Of a DNA stretch of 8,250 nucleotides, positions 1 through 5,570 are shown one piece after another. The first letter of the stretch is position 1, and every line of letters begins with the position of its first letter. The position numbers and the translations under genes were made by a program. Under the pieces are notes generated by a model that had not been told where the DNA came from, did no database searches, and was given only the letters and a program-made list of their open reading frames with translations. Source of the DNA: CAZGSG01 sp964528095 (GTDB lineage: Bacteria; Bacteroidota; Bacteroidia; Chitinophagales; Chitinophagaceae); the NCBI GenBank assembly GCA_964528095.1, contig CAZGSG010000259.1, positions 1-8,250 on the forward strand, in the 5' to 3' direction.

Positions 1-807
1 AATTATCTGGTTTCGAATCGAGTCAGTTAAACAATCCTTTGGTTTTGCGATTATAGCACCTGTGCCGGCCGGAATACTCAGATCCATTTCGGGCATTTCC
101 TTCCAGGCGCCATAGTATCCGTAAGACAGGCTCTCGTTTTTGTCAACATTCGTATTGCCTATTCCCATATAGGTGTTTTTCAGACCGATCTTATCGGTGA
201 TCCTCCGCCTCAGAATTTCGTCGTACGGTTTGCCATCAATTTTTTCCAGGATGTAACCTAACAATACATAGCCGGTATTACTATAGGCATGCTCACTGTC
301 AGGTTCAAATGACGATTTTCCCCTCTCAATAACAGCAAGAATTTCTTCATGAGTTTTGGGCTGCGCTCTCCAGCCGGCCTCAACAGTAAGTTCCGGAATG
401 CCACTACGGTGGTTCAGGATTTGTTCGATAGTGATCTTACTGGCATTAGGAATTTGCGGAAAGAATTGATCCAGATGATCACTCAACTTCAACTTTCGTT
501 CTTCAACTAACTGAAAAATCATTACGGCAGTATAGGTTTTGGTAATTGAAGCAATCCGGAATTTGGAATTTTCGGTTAGCGGTTTCTTCGAAGTTTCCGT
601 GATTTGCCCATAGCCGAATGAGCGGGAATACAGGATCTTGTCGTCTTTGGCAAGGGTAATGCTGCCCATGCCTTTATTCTTTTCAAGGAGACGGTCAAAC
701 AACTGGTCGAGTTTGGCTTTGTCGATAGATTGTGTATAGCCTGTGCCGCAAAGCACCAGCCAGAATAAAACCGCCAGCGCATATTTTATTTTTTTAATTG
801 TTTTCAT
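1..807 (-). CDS. Secreted serine hydrolase, beta-lactamase/class C PBP-like (C-terminus cut by window edge)
   Basis: The frame is open for 269 residues and leaves the window without a stop. It starts at the only Met followed by a signal peptide: Lys-rich residues 2-8, hydrophobic core about 9-22, likely cleavage after GYTQ near residue 26. It therefore probably acts in the periplasm or outside. The fold is the serine beta-lactamase/DD-peptidase fold (Pfam Beta-lactamase, PF00144). S87-I-T-K90 is the SxxK nucleophile motif, after FRIA. Y175-S-N177 is the YxN motif, before TGYVLLGYILE. LNHRSGIPEL (131-140) matches the conserved 'LLxHtSGip' segment. The third motif (KTG/HxG type) would lie beyond the window. 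Family members include DD-carboxypeptidases, esterases and D-aminopeptidases, so the substrate cannot be named. Cys20 has Leu at -1, so it is not a good lipobox. The gene is 119 bp downstream of a same-strand membrane-protein gene, too far to assume an operon. Confidence 0.9.
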   Translation of the reverse strand, partial: MKTIKKIKYALAVLFWLVLCGTGYTQSIDKAKLDQLFDRLLEKNKGMGSITLAKDDKILYSRSFGYGQITETSKKPLTENSKFRIASITKTYTAVMIFQLVEERKLKLSDHLDQFFPQIPNASKITIEQILNHRSGIPELTVEAGWRAQPKTHEEILAVIERGKSSFEPDSEHAYSNTGYVLLGYILEKIDGKPYDEILRRRITDKIGLKNTYMGIGNTNVDKNESLSYGYYGAWKEMPEMDLSIPAGTGAIIAKPKDCLTDSIRNQII

Positions 808-926
808 GTTGATTTAAAATTAATGTGGTACTGCAGTGATGTAATATTGAGTATGCTGATTTAGTTGTTGATGCACTCTGAACTTTCGAAATAACCTATT
901 GCGGAAGATGCTGATCCCGTTACAAT

Positions 927-1262
927 TCAGGCTTTTTTACGAGTGATTATTTTACTGAGGAGATAATGAAGTACTAATGCGAGGGCAGCCCAGTAGAGAG
1001 CAAATGAAAGAAACAACACGGGGGGTGCCGGATCCGGATCTCTAGTTAAAAACGACAAAGGTTTTATCAAAACAAATTTAACAGGGTATAAAATTGTAGC
1101 TAAGGTATTCTTCCAGCCTATTGATGATCCATTTCCCGGGAACCATTCGCCGTTTCCGGGAAAGAGTCTGACTTCAGTTCCTAAAACTGAATTAGAGATA
1201 AATTGAAAGGCAAACGCCAAAATGAGAAAGACAAGGACGAATCTTGTTCTTGAAATCTTCAT
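927..1262 (-). CDS. Small membrane protein of unknown function, 111 aa
   Basis: I do not recognise the family. The protein begins MKISRTRF and has a hydrophobic segment at about 8-27 (TM helix or uncleaved signal anchor), a weaker hydrophobic stretch at 52-72, and a strong helix at 80-104 followed by the basic tail KIITRKKA. This fits a two- or three-helix inner-membrane protein. Between the first two segments is a short internal repeat: FPGNG occurs twice, at 34-38 and 41-45, separated by EW. The run TRDPDPAPP (73-81) precedes the last helix. The start at 1262 is supported by a convincing Bacteroidota-type promoter about 40 bp upstream, overlain by two inverted repeats, so the gene is probably under repressor control. 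A second, ECF-like promoter 200 bp upstream points the same way. Expression of the downstream serine hydrolase from this unit is possible but not shown. Confidence 0.75.
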   Translation of the reverse strand: MKISRTRFVLVFLILAFAFQFISNSVLGTEVRLFPGNGEWFPGNGSSIGWKNTLATILYPVKFVLIKPLSFLTRDPDPAPPVLFLSFALYWAALALVLHYLLSKIITRKKA

Positions 1263-1292
1263 ACTATTAAATTTTACTACACATTAAAAAGC

Positions 1293-1335
1293 ACTTTGTA
1301 TTTCAAAGCTAAGTAACCTACTTTGTATTTCAAAG
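1293..1335. repeat. Two identical 16-bp copies of a CTTTG/CAAAG inverted repeat (operator candidate)
   Basis: The 16-mer ACTTTGTATTTCAAAG occurs at 1293-1308 and again, unchanged, at 1320-1335, a 27-bp period. Each copy is itself an inverted repeat: CTTTG, a 5-nt TATTT centre, CAAAG. One copy covers the -7 region and predicted start of transcription of the minus-strand membrane-protein gene; the other covers its -33 region. The placement is what a dimeric repressor binding twice would produce. Which regulator binds is unknown, and none is encoded in the window. Part of the identity is explained by each copy containing the CAAA that reads as TTTG in the promoter. Confidence 0.6.
1304..1334 (-). 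promoter_or_regulatory. Housekeeping-type Bacteroidota promoter of the 927-1262 gene
   Basis: On the minus strand, TTTG (1334-1331) is followed after 19 nt by TAGCTTTG (1311-1304). This matches the Bacteroidota primary sigma consensus TTTG / TAnnTTTG in sequence and spacing. Transcription would start near 1298, leaving a leader of about 36 nt before the ATG at 1262. The promoter lies entirely within the 1293-1335 inverted repeats. Confidence 0.6.
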
Positions 1336-1468
1336 TGTTTAACGATTTTTTTTTACCCCGTCTTAATCTCAAGTAACTTATAACCATAGATGAGTTGAAT
1401 TATATGGAAATAGGCATGGGTATTTAATAAGCCTGATTATTGCCCGTCAGAGCCTGGCAACATATGAT

Positions 1469-1500
1469 TATTAGACAGATAAAATGTTATTCTGGTTACA
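1469..1500 (-). promoter_or_regulatory. ECF-sigma-type promoter P1a, leftward
   Basis: Read on the minus strand: -35 TGTAACC (1500-1494), 17 nt between AAC and TGTC, -10 CTGTCTAATA (1478-1469). It has the form of an ECF promoter. It points to the 927-1262 membrane-protein gene, but with a leader of about 200 nt that crosses the nearer housekeeping promoter. Its target is uncertain. Confidence 0.45.
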
Positions 1501-1521
1501 GATCATCTTAAATTTATAAAA

Positions 1522-1553
1522 TGCAACCGTGAGGGTAAAGAGCCTGTCAAATA
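1522..1553 (+). promoter_or_regulatory. ECF-sigma-type promoter P1b, rightward
   Basis: -35 TGCAACC (1522-1528), 17 nt between AAC and TGTC, -10 CTGTCAAATA (1544-1553). Transcription would start near 1560 and read through the short ORF at 1642 into the VOC gene at 1844. The C at the third position of the -35 departs from the TGTAACC of the other copies. Confidence 0.5.
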
Positions 1554-1641
1554 TGGAAGAGACCATTTAATTAGTGCTATTATATAATAGTAGCCCGCCA
1601 ACTCAATAAGTTATTACTACACAATTCCCAATTCATTTTCT

Positions 1642-1818
1642 ATGCTTAAAGAGAAAATCCTTTGGAGGCTTTGGGGTTCTTATTTTGGCGCGAACTTTAC
1701 TATTTTTATTATGCATATTGTTTTCCGCCGGGCGTATTCAGCTGATTTGGCGCAAGATGAATTTTTAAAGAATCGTAAGCTTGTGCTAAATAGGTCCCGA
1801 AATGCGACCATACGCTAA
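1642..1818 (+). CDS. Possible small protein, 58 aa, unknown
   Basis: An ATG at 1642 opens a 58-codon frame ending in TAA at 1816-1818. The peptide begins MLKEKILWRLWGSYFG, has a hydrophobic/aromatic stretch at about 12-28 (GSYFGANFTIFIMHIVF) flanked by Arg residues, and ends in a basic tail. It could be a short membrane-associated peptide or a remnant of a longer gene. I recognise no family. Support is indirect: it fills the otherwise empty space between the rightward ECF-type promoter ending at 1553 and the VOC gene starting 25 bp after its stop, and is co-directional with that gene. There is no clear ribosome-binding site, which is usual here. A chance frame of this length is quite possible in AT-rich DNA. 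Confidence 0.35.
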   Translation: MLKEKILWRLWGSYFGANFTIFIMHIVFRRAYSADLAQDEFLKNRKLVLNRSRNATIR

Positions 1819-1843
1819 TTACTACCAACTAATGATCTGAAAT

Positions 1844-2230
1844 ATGGAACTAAAACCGCTTTATCGTTTAGAGGGAGTTCAACCCATTCTGGCTGTAACG
1901 GATATCACCGTGAGCAGAGCGTTCTATGTTGACATCCTCGGATTTACAGAAGAAAAATGGGGTAATGATCACTTTACCAGTATTAAGAAAGATGGCGGTG
2001 CTATATATTTATGCCGTGGTGCACAAGGCCAATCCGGCACCTGGCTGTGGCTGGGCTTTGAAGGTAATATTTATGAGCTGCATGACCGATTGCTTGCTGA
2101 AGGTGTACCAATCTTATTACCACCTACAAATTATCCCTGGGCATTGGAGATGCATGTAAAGGATCCTGATGGACATGTACTACGCTTTGGAACTGACCCT
2201 GACAACAACAAGCCATTTGCAGCCGAATGA
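1844..2230 (+). CDS. VOC/glyoxalase-fold protein, bleomycin-resistance-like
   Basis: At 128 residues this is the usual length of a single-chain vicinal-oxygen-chelate protein made of two beta-alpha-beta-beta-beta modules (Pfam Glyoxalase, PF00903). Module one opens with VQPILAVTDITVSRAFYVD (12-30), the typical 'P.L.V.D...S..FY...LGF' signature, continuing into ILGF (31-34). Module two includes IYELHDRLLAEGVPI (76-90) and ends LEMHVKDPDGHVLRFGTDP (101-119), matching the conserved 'v.DPdGh.l.f' strand. These proteins work as dimers. Some are metal-dependent lyases or dioxygenases, others metal-free binding proteins that sequester bleomycin-like drugs. Pro and the adjacent Gln at the usual first-ligand place do not make a confident metal site, so a binding or resistance-type role is as likely as an enzymatic one. 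The substrate is unknown. It may be transcribed from P1b together with the preceding short ORF. Confidence 0.88.
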   Translation: MELKPLYRLEGVQPILAVTDITVSRAFYVDILGFTEEKWGNDHFTSIKKDGGAIYLCRGAQGQSGTWLWLGFEGNIYELHDRLLAEGVPILLPPTNYPWALEMHVKDPDGHVLRFGTDPDNNKPFAAE

Positions 2231-2468
2231 TGTCACTCAGAGGCTCCTTTTATGACCACCTATACAAAATTAATACTACTTGAAATTTCTTTGTGAGTAT
2301 TTAATATCTGATATCGAATACACGCGCAAAAACGTTACTCATTAGCCGAAGCGGTGTCCTCATTCCATATGATCTTTGCCAACCACTCACTTAATAGTAT
2401 TTTCCTTGTTAGCCGTATGCCTAACTTATTTATTAGATACCTCAATTTAAGTCGCGAAGGTATTTTGT

Positions 2469-2500
2469 TATAGGACAGATGTCAGCGCACATTGGTTACA
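2469..2500 (-). promoter_or_regulatory. ECF-sigma-type promoter P2a, leftward (no evident gene)
   Basis: Minus-strand reading: -35 TGTAACC (2500-2494), 17 nt between AAC and TGTC, -10 CTGTCCTATA (2478-2469). It points into the gene-free stretch after the VOC gene, so a transcript would be non-coding and antisense to the VOC gene's 3' end, or the arm is a passive remnant of the palindrome. Confidence 0.4.
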
Positions 2501-2522
2501 TTTTAGTCTATATTTTTTAAAA

Positions 2523-2554
2523 TGTAACCGTGCGGTTAAAGGGCCTGTCAAATA
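2523..2554 (+). promoter_or_regulatory. ECF-sigma-type promoter P2b of the DUF6249-like gene
   Basis: -35 TGTAACC (2523-2529), 17 nt between AAC and TGTC, -10 CTGTCAAATA (2545-2554). The -10 ends 29 bp before the ATG at 2584, a natural distance for a promoter with a short leader. Confidence 0.6.
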
Positions 2555-2583
2555 TGGAAATGAACAATTAAATTTACTTCATT

Positions 2584-2922
2584 ATGGAACTTTCAATTAT
2601 TATCTCATCTGTCATTATCTCTATCGCGGCGCTGCTGTGCTTTAGGGAATATTACAGGTCAAAAGAACGCCGTGCCATGATAGAAAAAGGGTTAGATCCA
2701 TCGCTTGTTAATATTTATTCCAAAGGTATTGGGAGAAAGATATTTTTGTTTGCCGGCATTCTCTCTTTCGGGGTGGCGCTAGGTATCGTTACAGGCATTA
2801 TATTGGCCACCCTTTTCAAAACACCAGGAGAAACAAAAGAACTTATTCTTATATCTGTTTTGATTTATACGGGGTTATCTTCTTTTGTTTGCTATTACTT
2901 ATGGAAAGACAAAATAAACTGA
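2584..2922 (+). CDS. Small three-helix membrane protein, DUF6249-like
   Basis: The 112-residue protein has three predicted membrane helices at about 3-20, 52-77 and 87-106. After helix one comes the polar segment YRSKERRAMIEKGLDPSL (24-41). The 'RRxxIEKGxDPS' signature resembles small Bacteroidota membrane proteins annotated as DUF6249 (from memory, not searched). From general knowledge, such proteins often sit near ECF sigma-factor genes, but their molecular role is unknown. The start at 2584 gives the first helix immediately and lies 29 bp after the end of promoter P2b, which suits regulation by an ECF factor. The following methyltransferase gene has its own copy of the promoter, so the two need not be an operon. 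The basic EYYRSKERR stretch probably faces the cytoplasm. Confidence 0.75.
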   Translation: MELSIIISSVIISIAALLCFREYYRSKERRAMIEKGLDPSLVNIYSKGIGRKIFLFAGILSFGVALGIVTGIILATLFKTPGETKELILISVLIYTGLSSFVCYYLWKDKIN

Positions 2923-3031
2923 GTATAGAGATAGTCTAAAGGCAGGAATAATGATAAAGAACAAATGAGAACCTACAAGAGTTTTACCAATTTAAGATTA
3001 AACTATCCTCAGGTTTATCGTGATCAAATAA

Positions 3032-3116
3032 TAGCTAACAACTCCCGGCTTATCCCGTGAACATCTTTGATAAACTAAGTATAATGTAACCAACGTATAG
3101 TTTGACCTGTCTTATA
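3032..3116. repeat. Palindromic intergenic element R3 (85 bp), left arm degraded
   Basis: The right arm is intact: AATGTAACC, 15 nt, CTGTCTTATA (3083-3116). At the position where the left arm should stand, with a 17-nt centre as in R1, is TAGCTAACAA, 15 nt, GTGAACATC, which keeps only a few consensus bases. It is either a decayed arm or a chance likeness. The element occupies most of the gap before the methyltransferase gene. Confidence 0.45.
3085..3116 (+). promoter_or_regulatory. ECF-sigma-type promoter P3 of the methyltransferase gene
   Basis: -35 TGTAACC (3085-3091), 17 nt between AAC and TGTC, -10 CTGTCTTATA (3107-3116). The -10 ends 17 bp before the ATG at 3134, so the leader would be only about 10 nt. 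Confidence 0.6.
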
Positions 3117-3133
3117 ACTAACGAAATAAAATT

Positions 3134-3634
3134 ATGGCAGAAGAAACATCCAAAAGCAAACTACCATCCTTATTCATTAGAAATTTAGTTTTTACAATCC
3201 TTCAACCCGGATTGGTGGTAGGATTAATTCCATACCTGATCGTAAATTATTCAGGTAAAAACACAAGTGCAAGCGCCTCACCTCTACTCCATTATACAGG
3301 CGCTTTAATTTTCGCCTTCGGTTCTTTAGTTGTACTGTTTTGTATAGGGCAGTTTGCGATTCAAGGTGCCGGCACATTATCGCCCGCCGACCCTACAAAG
3401 AAACTGGTAACTTCTGGCTTGTACCGTTTTTCAAGAAACCCGATGTATATCGGTGTTTTAATGATGCTTGTCGGAGAAAATATTGCAATTGGTACTGCCT
3501 ATTTGTGGCTATATAGTGGATTGGTTTTTCTGAGCTTCTATCTTTTTGTAAGATACCGCGAAGAACCCAGGTTAAGCCGGGACTTTGGTAAAGATTATGA
3601 AACCTACCAACATAAGGTGAGGAGATGGATTTAG
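3134..3634 (+). CDS. Membrane-embedded methyltransferase, ICMT/PEMT-like
   Basis: The 166-residue protein has about four membrane segments (17-38, 53-75, 103-120, 122-140) and the C-terminal signature of the isoprenylcysteine carboxyl methyltransferase / phospholipid methyltransferase group. GLYRFSRNPMYIGVLMMLVG (95-114) contains the 'RNPMY' cofactor-pocket motif. REEPRLSRDFGKDYETY (142-158) matches the 'E.....FG..Y..Y' motif that ends at VRRWI. The family uses S-adenosylmethionine at the membrane interface. Bacterial members act on lipids or other small hydrophobic substrates, and this one's substrate cannot be read from sequence. GAGTLSPADPTKKLV (78-92) matches the segment that precedes the SAM motif in bacterial members. 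A dedicated ECF-type promoter suggests a role in envelope adaptation (inference). Length is normal and no defect is seen. Confidence 0.85.
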   Translation: MAEETSKSKLPSLFIRNLVFTILQPGLVVGLIPYLIVNYSGKNTSASASPLLHYTGALIFAFGSLVVLFCIGQFAIQGAGTLSPADPTKKLVTSGLYRFSRNPMYIGVLMMLVGENIAIGTAYLWLYSGLVFLSFYLFVRYREEPRLSRDFGKDYETYQHKVRRWI

Positions 3635-3708
3635 AAAAAAAAATTTTACGTTTCTATAAAACCAACACCCTAAATTTCACTTTCACTGTTAAGCAAACAC
3701 TACAACTT

Positions 3709-4773
3709 CTACTGTTTCAAAATATCTTCCAGTGTAATTGAGGGTTGTTTAAACAGTATAGATGGATAATCAATTTGCAATTTCTTTAACAGCCTGGTCA
3801 TGTTATATCCTGTTGCGTAGTAATAGCTTCCCGAAGAACTAATGCTTTTGGATAAATTTTCAAGTTGCATTAAAATATCGCCATGCACCCGAAAACTGGT
3901 GTCAATTACGCTTAGGCGCTCATCAACAAACGGGTGTGCCAATGTATAACTTTCTATAAATCTTGCTGTACCTTCAATCATTTCAAAAGATTTTTCAAGC
4001 AGATTAAAATCCTGATTAGAGCCTGACCCAATATGGGATCGCCTTATCTCTCTTACTTTAAAAAATTCTACTATCAAACTATCAGTTTCTTGTTTTCGTT
4101 TTGAAGCAATTGCCTTTAATAAAAGTTCGTTTTCTAAATTGATATAATCTGTGAACCATTTATGCGAAACGTACAATTGCTGGAGCGATTCGCCTATAGA
4201 TGGATATATTAGGTTGTTTTGAATAGCGTGTTGAAGGTATGGGTTCTGTAAAAACTGGAACCCATGAAAAAATTCATGTAAAACCATCGAAGCCCATGCC
4301 TGGGTATTGGGGTGATGCCCGGTAACACTTTCAAACTCTTCACGCGAACTACATTTTATATATGGCGTGTAATAGTCATAGGCGGTAGTATCAGCACCAA
4401 AACTCATGCTCACGTTCATGTGAAACCTTGCGGTGTCAATGCGATAATCTAGCTTAAATATTTTTAAATCACTGCTCTCAAATAGTAATTTTGGGCTAAA
4501 CCGATTAAGAAATTTCGGGTGAGGATTGGCGATGAATGTTGTACTATGGGTATAATAAATGATCGGTAAGCTATATTGCGTTCCACCAAATGTGGCCCAG
4601 GCTTCGTCGCCTAACATCTTCCTTACCTTATAGACATGCTGTATCCGGGAAACCGCTAACTGTGTTAATTTATCCTGGTCGGCGGAGTTGTATATGATCG
4701 GATTTGATGTTTGTGGTAAACTACGCGAAGAAATGCCTAAAAGCAGGACCAATAATATTACTCGAAAAAACAT
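3709..4773 (-). CDS. Secreted putative zinc metallopeptidase (HExxH), 354 aa
   Basis: The N-terminus (MFFRVILLVLLLGISS) is a signal peptide with likely cleavage near SLPQ (18-21) and no lipobox, so export to the periplasm or beyond is expected. VLHEFFHGFQF (164-174) holds the zinc-binding HExxH as H166-E167-F-F-H170. About 94 residues later, FEMIEGTARFIESY (263-276) offers Glu264 or Glu267 as a third ligand, a gluzincin-like spacing in an EG-A context. Near the C-terminus YYYATGYNMTRLLKKL (317-332) resembles the 'Y..G...LL..L' helix seen after the active site in such peptidases. I do not recognise a named family, and the substrate is unknown. The gene is divergent from the lipoprotein gene, and the two share element R4, each with its own arm. 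It is convergent with the methyltransferase gene, with no clear terminator in the 74-bp gap. Confidence 0.7.
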   Translation of the reverse strand: MFFRVILLVLLLGISSRSLPQTSNPIIYNSADQDKLTQLAVSRIQHVYKVRKMLGDEAWATFGGTQYSLPIIYYTHSTTFIANPHPKFLNRFSPKLLFESSDLKIFKLDYRIDTARFHMNVSMSFGADTTAYDYYTPYIKCSSREEFESVTGHHPNTQAWASMVLHEFFHGFQFLQNPYLQHAIQNNLIYPSIGESLQQLYVSHKWFTDYINLENELLLKAIASKRKQETDSLIVEFFKVREIRRSHIGSGSNQDFNLLEKSFEMIEGTARFIESYTLAHPFVDERLSVIDTSFRVHGDILMQLENLSKSISSSGSYYYATGYNMTRLLKKLQIDYPSILFKQPSITLEDILKQ

Positions 4774-4830
4774 GACAATTTCATTTTAAATTATGGTTCA
4801 AATTGTTGTAATGTGAAGGCTTGTTTATTT

Positions 4831-4862
4831 TATTAGACAGGAGGAATCAAAACCTGGTAACA
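4831..4862 (-). promoter_or_regulatory. ECF-sigma-type promoter P4a of the metallopeptidase gene
   Basis: Minus-strand reading: -35 TGTTACC (4862-4856), 17 nt between the AC core and TGTC, -10 CTGTCTAATA (4840-4831). The -10 ends 57 bp before the ATG at 4773. Confidence 0.6.
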
Positions 4863-4877
4863 TATTATTTAAATTTA

Positions 4878-4909
4878 CGTAACCATACGGCCAGTTTTCT
4901 TGTCTAATA
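4878..4909 (+). promoter_or_regulatory. ECF-sigma-type promoter P4b of the lipoprotein gene
   Basis: -35 CGTAACC (4878-4884), 17 nt between AAC and TGTC, -10 TTGTCTAATA (4900-4909). The -10 ends 35 bp before the ATG at 4945. Confidence 0.6.
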
Positions 4910-4944
4910 AGGTAATCCTAGTTATGTATAATAATCAGTAAATT

Positions 4945-5451
4945 ATGAATCGCCTAAGAATAGTGCTTTTAATAGTTTTCCTTTTTTCAGCTTGCAGCAA
5001 AGGCGGGGATAAAGAAATCACAGGTGATAAAGTCGAAATTTACCTTCTAAAATTTTCAGAGAACATTCCTGGGCTTTGCAAAATAAACGCGGTCACCGCC
5101 CTGCTCTCAGATACACCGTTCGTAAAAAATGAAGATATACTCTTCTATTCCAGGTTAGCATTTGAGTTCACATTGACAAAAGATGCTTGCGATAGGGTCG
5201 CCCTCTTACCAGCACGCGCAAATTTTGCGATGACAGTTGATAAAAGGGTAGTTTATTATGGTGTTAATATGCCATTGTATACAAGTTCCATTTGCGATAA
5301 TTCTATTACCATGCACGTGAGCAATAAAGCGGCAGGCCGGATAACCATGCAGCTTGGTTATCCTTGGGAAGGGCAACAAAACTTTATAAAAGATGAACGT
5401 AACAGTACAATTTTTATAAATGCGCTAAGTAAACAGGATAAGTTACGCTGA
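4945..5451 (+). CDS. Lipoprotein of unknown function, 168 aa
   Basis: A type II signal peptide is clear: MNRLRIVLLIVFLFSAC puts Cys17 after FSA, followed by SKGGDK. The mature protein would be lipid-anchored in the periplasm or at the outer membrane. The rest is a single soluble domain with three more cysteines (45, 82, 117), so a disulfide is possible. I do not know the family by name. The segment running from DILFYSRLAFEFTLTKDA (64-81) through FAMTVDKRVVYYGVNMP (94-110) has a faint likeness to the periplasmic repeat of SecD-type proteins, where a similar strand-helix-strand carries 'f.v.vDg.v.....'. This is too weak for a functional call. It is divergent from the metallopeptidase gene and shares element R4 with it, so joint induction is likely. 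The first codons and leader resemble those of the double S41 gene at 6261. Confidence 0.8.
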   Translation: MNRLRIVLLIVFLFSACSKGGDKEITGDKVEIYLLKFSENIPGLCKINAVTALLSDTPFVKNEDILFYSRLAFEFTLTKDACDRVALLPARANFAMTVDKRVVYYGVNMPLYTSSICDNSITMHVSNKAAGRITMQLGYPWEGQQNFIKDERNSTIFINALSKQDKLR

Positions 5452-5570
5452 TAGCTGTACTCTCGGTATTTTCGACAACTCAATTTGGTTTATGTGCAAT
5501 ATTTTATTTCATATTCTGCAACTACCTCAGTTTGCGAATACATCGTTGCTCAATCTTAAACTAATCTAAA

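Larger units (their letters stand above)
1469..1553. repeat. Palindromic intergenic element R1 (85 bp): divergent ECF-type promoter pair
   Basis: The left arm is TATTAGACAG, 15 nt, then GGTTACAGA. The right arm is its inverted counterpart, AATGCAACC, 15 nt, then CTGTCAAATA. The 17-nt centre is AT-rich. The 15-nt spacers of the two arms are not complementary to each other, so only the end and inner blocks are palindromic. That argues for protein recognition sites rather than an RNA hairpin. The same design recurs at 2469, 3032 (degraded left arm) and 4831. The right arm is closely similar to that of R2 (37 of 41 bases, 1518-1558 against 2519-2559), including spacer bases. Confidence 0.7.
1263..1641. 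other. 379-bp intergenic region with regulatory elements
   Basis: The right part holds element R1. The left part holds the inverted-repeat operator and housekeeping promoter of the minus-strand membrane-protein gene, then a T9 tract at 1346-1354. I see no coding sequence between 1336 and 1468 and no further recognisable signal there. Confidence 0.6.
2469..2554. repeat. Palindromic intergenic element R2 (86 bp): divergent ECF-type promoter pair
   Basis: Left arm TATAGGACAG, 15 nt, GGTTACATT. Right arm AATGTAACC, 15 nt, CTGTCAAATA. The centre is 18 nt and almost entirely A/T. The inner 9-mers are perfect reverse complements. The right arm and its downstream flank resemble R1 so closely that shared ancestry by duplication is likely. 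Confidence 0.72.
2231..2583. other. 353-bp intergenic region
   Basis: No credible gene was found on either strand; the longest ATG-started frames noticed are about 20-30 codons. The region holds palindromic element R2 at 2469-2554, with one promoter arm facing each way. No convincing terminator hairpin follows the VOC stop codon at 2230. The stretch 2231-2468 is otherwise featureless to me. Confidence 0.6.
4831..4909. repeat. Palindromic intergenic element R4 (79 bp): divergent ECF-type promoter pair
   Basis: It begins TATTAGACA and ends TGTCTAATA. The inner blocks are GGTAACATA and TACGTAACC around an 11-nt A/T centre. Both arms have the same 25-nt offset from outer end to inner block as in R1-R3, but the centre is 6-7 nt shorter. 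It lies exactly between two divergent genes, with an outward promoter for each. This makes it the clearest functional example in the window. Confidence 0.75.

Noticed and set aside
1..45. Frameshift of the serine hydrolase near the left edge
   Set aside because: The last residues look slightly atypical, but the other two frames hit stops at once and the current frame remains plausible for the family.
576..782. Minus-strand frame of 68 codons inside the serine hydrolase
   Set aside because: It overlaps the start of a well-supported gene in another frame and has no protein-family features.
1313..1339. GTAACC near AGTGTTTAA as a fifth ECF-type promoter, rightward
   Set aside because: Spacing is 18 nt, the -10 lacks TGTC, the -35 lacks the usual leading T, and no gene lies nearby. 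The bases are better explained by the operator and promoter of the minus-strand gene.
1469..1553. R elements as RNA hairpins, riboswitches or terminators
   Set aside because: Only the 9-10-base end and inner blocks pair; the 15-nt spacers of opposite arms are unrelated and no T tract follows.
2965..3060. 31-codon frame upstream of the methyltransferase gene
   Set aside because: Short, no recognisable features, and it runs into element R3; likely chance.
4831..4909. R elements as intact insertion sequences or CRISPR repeats
   Set aside because: No transposase, no visible target-site duplication at the ends, and the copies are hundreds of bases apart with genes between them. A non-autonomous origin stays open.
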